Below are positions 56,721-64,000 of a stretch of DNA of 64,000 nt, in pieces. A model generated the notes under the pieces. The model saw only the letters and a list, made by a program, of their open reading frames with translations, was not told where the DNA came from and searched no databases. Both the position numbers and the translations under genes were made by a program. The first letter of the stretch is position 1, and the number at the start of each line of letters is the position of its first letter. The stretch covers positions 211,575,501 through 211,639,500 of the forward strand of contig OX465596.1 of assembly GCA_950022295.1 (NCBI GenBank), given 5' to 3'. This DNA is from Bromus sterilis. Lineage: Eukaryota; Streptophyta; Magnoliopsida; Poales; Poaceae.

Positions 56721-59449
56721 GTGGGGTACTCGGCACGGAGACGGTCTTCTCTTTCCCACGTTGCTTCTTTCTCGGAGTGATGTGACCATTGCACTTTCAA
56801 GAACTTGATCTTCTGACGACGAGTGACACGTTCTGCGGAATCAAGAATACGAACAGGATACTCTCGATAAGAAAGGTCATCTTGGAGATCAAGCGTTTCA
56901 TGGTCGACTTCGCGGATGGGGTCCTTGAAGCAACACCTGAGTTGTGACACATGGAATACATCATGTACTCGGGAAAGGTGAGGAGGTAGTTCAAGCTGGT
57001 AGGCAACTTCTCCACGTTTAGCGAGAATGCGGAAAGGTCTGATGTAACGTGGGGCCAACTTGCCTTTGATACCGAATCTTTAGGTTCCCTTCAGAGGAGT
57101 AACCCGAAGGTAAGCCTTCTCATCAAGATTGTAGCTCTCCTCTCTATGATGACGATCATAGTAGCTCTTTTGACGAGACTGAGCGGCTTTCAATCGATCA
57201 CGAACAATGCGAACTTGCTCTTCTGCTTCCTTGATCATATCCGGTCCAAAGAGTTGTCTTTCACCGGTTTCTGACCAGTTTAGGGGTGTTCGACATCTTC
57301 GTACATAGAGGAATTCAATGGGAGCCATGTTTAGACTAGATTGATAGCTATTGTTATAAGCAAATTCGGCGAATGGAAGAGATTTCTCCCAATTCTTTCC
57401 GAAAGAGATAACACAAGCTCTGAGCATGTCTTCCAAGATTTGATTAACCCTTTCAACTTGACCGCTAGATTAAGGGTGGAAAGCTGTACTAAAGGAGAGA
57501 TGAGTTCCCATAGCATTTTGAAAACTTTCCCAGAATCTAGAGGTGAAAAGGCTACCACGATCAGAATTGATTACCAAAGGAACACCGTGAAGAGACACAA
57601 TTCTAGAGACATACAAGTCCGCCAACTGACTAGCAGTTATAGACTCGCGAACAGGAAGAAAGTGAGCAACTTTTGAAAGTCTATCAATGACCACGAAGAT
57701 GGCATCATTTCCTTTCTGGGTTTTTGGAAAGCCGGTGATGAAGTCCATACCGACCTTGCCCCACTTCCACTCGGGAATAGGCAAAGGTTGAAGTGTGCCA
57801 GCAGGTCTTTGGTGTTCTGCCTTAATGCGACGACAAACATCACATTCAGCAACAAATCGAGCAATGTCTCTCTTCATCCTGGTCCACCAAAATCTCTGGC
57901 GTGGATCTCGGTACATTTTTGTGCTACCGGGATGAATCGAGAGGGGAGTGCCATGGGCTTCTTTGAGGATGAGTTGCCGTAGATCCTTATTCTTAGGTAC
58001 TACCAAACGATTTTCAAAGAATACAGTTCCTTTACTATTTGTGGAGAAACATTCAGCAACTCCGCTAGCAATGTTCTCCTTGATCCGGCGAACACCTCAT
58101 GCACGTCTTTGGGCAACTATGATTTGATCCTCAAGGGTTGGTTTCTCCACCAAGTTGAAAAGAGATCCACGAGGAACAATCTCGAGATTGAGCTTTCGAA
58201 ATTCCTCCTGAAGAAGTGGTTGATGCTGTTGTAACATGAGGTTGTTACAATACGACTTACGACTTAGTGCATCAGCCATGACATTGGCTTTTCCTGGGGT
58301 GTAAGAAATTCCTAAGTCATAATCTTTTATCAACTCAATCCAGCGTCTTTGCCTGAGATTAAGATCTGGCTGGGTGAAAATATATTTGAGGCTTTGGTGA
58401 TCAGAATAGATCTCACAACGATTACCAAGGAGGTAAGGTCGCCAAGTCTTCAGGGCATGAACTACGGCAGCGAGTTCAAGATCATGGGTAGGATAGTTCT
58501 CTTCATGTGGTCGCAACTGGAGTGAAGCATAAGCTACCACATGTCGATCTTACATAAGTATGCATCCTAACCCTTGCCATGAAGCATCACAATAGATCTC
58601 GAAATCCCTTTTGGTGTCTGAAGGCGCAAGTACGGGTGCAAAAGTCAATCTTCTTTTTAGCTCTTGAAAGCTTTCCTCGCACTTGGGGGTCCATTGGAAC
58701 TTCTTATCTTTCTTGAGGAGTTCAGTAAGAGGCTTTGCAACTTTGGAGTAGTTCTCTACGAAGCGACGGCAATAGCTTGCTAGGCCGAGAAAACTCCTAA
58801 CTTGCTTAACCGATTCAGGTGGAGTCCAGTCAAGGACGGCCTGAACTCTCTCGGGATTGACTGCAACACCTTTTGCAGAAATCACGTGGCCTAAGTAGGT
58901 CACTTCTGGTAGCCAAAATTCACACTTGGAGAACTTGGCATAAAGGCCGTGCTCTCTAAGTTTCATCAATACCAACCTAAGATGTTCTGCGTGCTCTTCT
59001 TCGTTCTTCGAGTAGATGAGAATGTCATCAAGATAAACCACAATAAATTTATCTCAGTACTCCATGAAGATCGAATTCATCAAGCGCGAGAATGTGGCGG
59101 GGACATTGGTTAAACCAAAGGACATGACGGTGTACTCATAAAGACCATAACGAGTAGTAAAAGCCGTTTTGGGAATGTCCTCGTTTCGTATTTTGATTTG
59201 ATGATAGCCTAATCTCAAATCCATCTTGGAGAAGACAGAGGATCCTGCAAGTTGATCATAAAGATCATTGATCCTGGGCAGTGGGTACTTATTCTTTATC
59301 GTCGCTAGATTTAGCGGGCGATAGTCTACGCACATCCTTTCTGTTCCATCTTTCTTCGTTACGAACAGAACGGGGCAACCCCATGGCGATGAGCTAGGGC
59401 GGATGAAGCCTTTTTCCAACGAAGCATCAAGTTGGGTTTTTAGCTCAGC
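56721..59449 (-). pseudogene. pol: Element E pol: RT, RNase H, integrase, chromodomain
   Basis: One frame contains RT (GFIRPSSSPWGCPVLF, SKMDLRLGYHQ, active-site YLDD at 59038-59027), RNase H (FEIYCDASWQGLG, LRPHEENYPTHDLEL, YSDHQSLKYIF), an integrase zinc finger (HX6H from 57955, CDVC at about 57844-57833), a DDE core (MDFITG, NSDRG, QVERVNQ) and a chromodomain (RILDSAERVTRRQKIKFLKVQW, ATWERE). Stops interrupt it near 59052 (TGA), 58547 (TAA), 58097 (TGA), 57470 (TAA) and 57080 (TAA). No frameshift is needed anywhere. The C-terminus after the chromodomain is lost in the LTR junction deletion. Compared with family members it would otherwise be full length. Confidence 0.9.
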
Positions 59450-61123
59450 TTACTCATGTGGGGCCATTCTATATGGGCGTCTGGAAATTGGAGCTATGCC
59501 TGGTATAAGATCCACTATGAATTCTACACACCTGTCGAGTGGCATTCCCGGCAGCTCTTCAGGAAAGACATCCGGGAAGTCACGAACCACCGGAATATCT
59601 TCAAGGTCTGGAAGGGGAAGCACATTCAAAGTATGCATCTGGATTCTAGAGCTGGGTGATGTGTAGTCAATGGTCTGGCCTGAAGGATGGGTGAGTTTAA
59701 CTGACTTGGCTTTACAATCAAGGAAAGCATTCTGCCTTGATAACCAATCCATTCCTAGGATGACATCAAGGTCTGAAGACTTGAGGTCTATAAGAGAAGC
59801 AAGGAATACTAAACCCTCAATTGCAATTTGATTACCTTGGCTTACTCTATTAGTTTTCCACTTTGAACCAGGAGTTTGAATGATCATTGGAGAAAACATT
59901 TCTTCAAAAGAAAATCCATGACGAAGTGCATAACTCTCCGACATGAATGAATGAGAAGCTCCTGGATCGAAAAGAACGGAGGCGGGAACATGATTGACTG
60001 GGAGTGTGCCAAGGATGACGTCAGAAGCAGCAGTGGTTTCCTCAACTGAGATTTGGTTCACACAACCAATACTTGTGGCTGAAAGATTTGCTGGGATGGT
60101 TTTGGTGGTGGATTTCTTTGGAGGCTTGTGACTAGGTCGACGTGGTGCCACCAACACTGTAGGGCACTTTCGGAAGTAATGGCCTGTCAGACTACACGTG
60201 AAACACACCCTGCCTGAATTGCTGGGAGCAGGATTACTTGATTGCACACCATCATTCCTGGGAGGAACAATGTGTTGAGGTGGATGGCATATATTCGGTG
60301 GTGGTCTCTGAAGAAGGTTTTGAGGTATGGCACGGGTTGGAATCCAAATTCTGCGTTTCTGAGGGGCTGAACTTGAAGAAGGAGCAAGCTCAAGAGCATG
60401 CTTGCGGGACTCTTCGAACACTTCATTGCCATGCTCAGCTCTAAAGGATCTGTTGACTAAATCCTCAAAGGTAGCAAATTCGATGAGGTTGAGATCATGG
60501 CGGAGGATAGGGCTAAGTCCCTTGTGGAACCTTGCCTGCTTTCTAGCATCGGTAGTGATCTCATCTTGGGCATACCTAGCAAGACGGTTGAAATCTCTCA
60601 CATACTCATGAATGGACATCTCTCCATGAGTCAGATTGCAAAACTCTTCCTTGTTGCCCTCCATTAACTCATCTAGAAGGTGGTACCCTAGAAAGGCATC
60701 ACAGAACTCTTGCCAAGTCACTAGGTGACCATCTGGCTGCATCGCAACATAGTTCTCCCACCATTCAGCGGCAGCACCTTCCAAGAAGTATACCGCGAAA
60801 ATAACTCGATCATCGGGAGCAACATGTGCAGTGTCAAGCTTACGCTCGATGGAACGGAGCCAATCATCAGCTTCAAGGGGCTCAGAAGAACATCGGAATA
60901 CCGGTGGCTTGAGGAGGATGAAGTCCTGAATGCTCACAACCACATTGCAATGACGGGCGGTATTCTGCTCGATGAGCTCCAGAAGGCGTGTTTGGTGACG
61001 TTGATTCTTCTCAGCTTCCATCATGATTTCCGCCGCAGAAGGCGGTGGTAGAGGTTCATCATCATTTCGATTCCGAACACGGTCTCGATTCCGATGAACA
61101 GCACTACGAGTTCCACCTGACAT
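59450..61123 (-). pseudogene. gag-pro: Element E gag-protease, 557 codons open
   Basis: Start ATG at 61123 (MSGGTRSAVHR), ~455 bp from the PBS; a basic N-terminus is usual for this Gag. Residues ~80-250 are the Gag core (WLRSIERKLD, AAAEWWENYV, EYVRDFNRLARYA). Residues ~305-320 are a CCHC knuckle (CFTCSLTGHYFRKC). Residues ~385-400 are the protease active site LFDPGASHSF. Residues ~455-470 are LGMDWLSRQN. The frame ends at a TAA (59450-59452) between PISRRPYRMAPHE and AELKTQL; element A has TAA at the same codon. It is the longest open frame in the window. It is called a pseudogene because pol downstream is broken, but Gag itself has no lesion. Confidence 0.9.
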
Positions 61124-61595
61124 CCTGTGTGATAAAGATCAACAATCGAAACAGGTTGTATGATGGAATCAAAGACAAGAAGGACATGAAGAAGACGGAA
61201 AAGATTATAATGCGAAGGCAAAGATCCACAAAAACTTGGAACAAATCCGGCAGCATAACGGCTACACCGGGATGGAAAATGAAACAACCTTGAGGAGATT
61301 TGACAGAACTTCCTCAAGGAATTCAAAACACGAAGACTCTGGACGACCACAACTGTCCTACGGCTACAAGGAGGCAAACAACGAGATGTTCTAGTCAGAC
61401 ATAGATGAGCCTAGTCCTATCATCCCGTAGAAAAGATAAGGGTGACCCAGAACTCAGATCGATGAGGGTAAGGAGAAAAAGAAGCCTTACTTTGTTCCCT
61501 TTATACCCAAGTAACTATATAACTATAGAATGCTAGACTCGACTTCGACCAAGGGTTTGATAAGCCTATAGACAGTCCTTCTCTGATACCAAGTC
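61124..61595 (-). other. 5' leader and PBS of element E
   Basis: The minus strand reads CTTGGTATCAGAGA at 61580-61593, matching the initiator Met tRNA PBS except for the last base. The rest of the leader is homologous to 22118-22557 and holds no other feature I can see. Confidence 0.8.
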
Positions 61596-63399
61596 TGTCG
61601 GGACCCGGGGTTAGCGTATGTAATTCCAGTCACGATACAATCACATGGAGAGCCGAGAGCCGTACCCACTTGTCTAAGCAGACAAGGCCAAGCACCGAAC
61701 GCCCTCGGAAAGCATCAAACGTGAGGAGCATCCCATCCATGCCGGATGATCAACTGAGATGGTTCCTCAACGTCCGCTCACAAGTCTAAATTCTTATGGG
61801 TGGTGAATCCCATACTCATAGACAAGTCGCCTCAACCATGTTATCGATTGGATCCTAACTCTTACATAGACTTACTCCAGCCCGATCACTTAGTCGGGGT
61901 CTAGGGCGGGCTCGATCATACAACAAAGTGTGCACGTGACAGATTCACGAGCAATCGCATCGCGATGCCCCAAGATGCGCACATCTAAGGGCCACTTGGT
62001 GTATAAAAGACCGCCAGCCAGATCACAACTAAGGTCTCGAAAACCCATACTAAGACATGCATGTTATAAACATACACGCAGCACCCATGCCTAGTATGAA
62101 CAACAGGTATCATCACATAACTCTACAAAGTACTCTTTATTGGTATACACATAGAGCATACAAAGATCACATGTCTGTGATCATCATTACATCAAACAAC
62201 GGAAGCAAATTAGGTCTGAGTACAGACAAGTTTAACAAATGGCTTAGAGAAGCCTTGTACAACAAACATGCCCTTCCACGAGGGACCAGACTGCTGTCTG
62301 GGACTATGCTAACTTAGTCAACGTCGAGCTTCACGAAGGTGACTCCATCGGGGTCCGGGTTCTCATCTAAAACATAGAATAAGCAAACGTGAGTACAAAG
62401 TCGTACTCAGCAAGACTTACATCAGAACTATACTACTCATGCTCAAGTATCAAAATAAAGGAGGTGGGGTTCAACATGCAGAAGTGCCAGCTTTGACTTG
62501 GCTAATCTTGTACTATGAGTACCAGACTTTGAGGTAAGAAGCGTACACGAGTCCACTACTTTCTCCAACCAATACACCACTATGGTTACTTCCTCGACTT
62601 CCCCACGAGGAAGCACGCCATAGCACTCACGCTTATCTTGCGAGTTTATAAGTATCCATTCAAGTTGTCTATGATCAAGTAAAGGTTTCCAAGTAGTCCA
62701 TAACCGCGGACACGGCTATTCGAATAATTCATTAACCCTCCAGGGGTGTACATCTTCACACGCGTGTCGTCACTTATCGCCTCATTCTTGTCACCCTTCA
62801 AGCGGATGTCGGACGTGGATGAAACCAAGGCACTACCCTCACATCACCTTCTCTAATCCATGAGTCGACTACCTGAGTTTGTCACCGCTCGAGAGTCCGG
62901 CCGGTTCCACGAAACGGACTCAGATAATGTAAGGGACCGAGACGCCACCTTTGACAGATGGTTTCACTGCCTCACAGGTCCACCCACATATCTATACATA
63001 AATCAAATGGAAATCCCGAATCTAGTGTGACTCCTGGACCGGATCGGGTACGTAAAGAGGTCAAATGGGGCTCCCATATAACCCTACATGTGGTCATACT
63101 CTTTGTCTTGGATCACAAAACAGGAACTCGGGGCCTAGGGCAGTGTTCAACGAGACAACCCACTGTGTCCTCCTACACAGCCTCTCATCGTTCACCTTTG
63201 TTTAGGGTGGATTCATCAACACGTTTATCATCAGCATCACTGTGTTCATTCCATCCCGACTCACAAACATAACATCCTCATTGTATCACTAAGCAGCAAT
63301 AAGCAGTAACAGTTGTAGGGGCCACATGCTCATCAATCAACTCCTAAATCTGCTAGGATTGTGGTTTTCTTAATACGGTGGCAAAATGATAGGTCATGC
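61596..63399 (-). mobile_element. 5' LTR of element E, truncated at 63399
   Basis: TGTCGGGACCCGGGGTTAGCG at 61596 begins the LTR. It follows the 3' LTR closely to GATAGGTCATGC (63388-63399), then changes abruptly to LTR-B-like sequence. Its module palindrome has one change (CCCTCCAGGG, 62736-62745). About half of the LTR, including the GC-rich block, is missing. Confidence 0.85.
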
Positions 63400-64000
63400 G
63401 TGACTATTCCTTTTTCCCAAACGGCACACGACCTTTGCGACATCGGCTTTCACCCGAGCACCGTCGCAACTTCCGGCACAGGAGCAGCCATCGCCATCGG
63501 AACGAAAATCCCCATTTAATAATTAAATGTATTATTTTATTGGGAACCATAAAATGTTCTCGGAACGTTGTCAAAGTGAGGTAGGACTGACGGACTCAAC
63601 GCGTTGAGCGCGTGGTTTGAGATTTCGCTCGAATCGGAGGTCGTATGGACTCCCGACGGTTCGAAACGTGGAGTACCGAACGCACGAGAGAGAAACCGGG
63701 GGCATTTGCGTAAACTTGCAATCTAGGCCAGCCTATGTAAATACCACCACCCTCCCCTAGCTCTTCTAGGGTTTCCCTCATGTAAAAATTGTAGCCACCC
63801 CCCTTCACTTTGCCCAGATCTGCCATCTAGCCCCTCCAAATCCGAAACCTTAGCCACCTCCCAATTTTCATCCATCAGATCTGTGATCTGTGGCTCAGAT
63901 CACGCCACGTAGCCCCCAGCCAACTCCTCCAACAACCTCCAGCCACAAGCCGCGCCTGGGCCCCGCAGGGCCGCCGCTGGGCCCGATCCGGGCCAAGGGG
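63400..64000 (+). mobile_element. Plus-strand LTR-B-related fragment, diverged
   Basis: ACGACCTTTGCGACATCGGCTTTCACCCG...CACCGTCGC (63427-63471) and CGAATCGGAGGTC, GAGAGAAACCGGGG, CTAGGGTTTCCC (63631-63779) match the reverse complement of 13330-13750 in order. TATGTAAATACC (63735-63746) stands where LTR-B has its TATA box. It is clearly more diverged than the other LTR-B copies, lacks the TGTAACA start, and continues beyond the window into a Pro-codon-rich GC block. Confidence 0.65.

Larger units (their letters stand above)
53446..63399 (-). mobile_element. Element E: LTR-A chromovirus, most complete copy
   Basis: A minus-strand element with 3' LTR 53446-56720 (first ~480 bp deleted), pol 56721-59449, gag-protease 59450-61123, PBS 61580-61593 and 5' LTR 61596-63399 (truncated). 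Both LTRs are very similar where they overlap. The whole coding region stays in one frame over ~4.4 kb. Loss of the PPT and of both outer LTR parts makes it immobile. TTCTC precedes the left end. Confidence 0.9.

Noticed and set aside
1..64000. tRNA, rRNA or CRISPR arrays, and bacterial-type operons
   Set aside because: No tRNA cloverleaf, rRNA core sequence or short-spacer repeat array was seen; the tRNA-like stretches are primer-binding sites complementary to initiator Met tRNA.

Overview
The window looks like repeat-rich heterochromatin of a grass (Poaceae-type) nuclear genome. The evidence is nested long LTR retrotransposons of two Ty3/gypsy lineages (Tat and a Tekay/Del-type chromovirus), a CACTA transposon with grass-style CCCGTCAC subterminal repeats, a foldback MITE and GC-rich coding blocks. 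I found no intact host gene, rRNA, tRNA or CRISPR array. I can support 'monocot grass' but not a species.

Layout. 1-4647: 3' part of a plus-strand Tat element: broken pol with dual RNase H, a repeat-rich 3' region, an antisense reading frame that resembles a plant B3 DNA-binding domain, and the 3' LTR. It sits inside the 3' LTR of element A. 4648-26211: element A, a minus-strand chromovirus with ~3.65 kb LTRs (family 'LTR-A'). It is split in its RNase H by a second element at 9608-19150 (TSD TAATG) that has 4.3-4.6 kb LTRs ('LTR-B') but only a 600 bp interior. 26212-37276: the only stretch not made of LTR elements. It holds a degenerate tandem repeat, one unrecognised gene remnant, six units of an ~889 bp tandem repeat, a MITE, and two copies of a decayed gene module. 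37277-46880: element C, another minus-strand LTR-A chromovirus whose 3' LTR carries a 3.54 kb CACTA element (TSD AAT). It is truncated and abuts a plus-strand LTR-B copy (46880-49563) with PBS. 49722-53445: a plus-strand LTR-A copy, interrupted by element E (53446-63399), the best preserved chromovirus: gag-protease-RT-RNase H-integrase-chromodomain in one frame with only nonsense breaks. 63400-64000: a diverged plus-strand LTR-B fragment.

How the parts relate. Elements A, C and E encode the usual Gag, protease, RT, RNase H and integrase with chromodomain, but every copy is broken. The LTR-B element encodes nothing recognisable and would have needed proteins in trans. Insertion order can be read from the nesting: host repeat locus, then A and C, then the LTR-B, CACTA and Tat insertions, and on the right the plus LTR-B, then the plus LTR-A, then E.

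Most worth following up: the antisense B3-like frame in the Tat element; a palindrome-rich module shared by the two LTR families in nine copies; the sharp gene-conversion-like tract between the two LTR-B LTRs; stop codons shared between independently inserted chromovirus copies; and the 889 bp array with its two gene modules carrying a VDLT-Ser motif.
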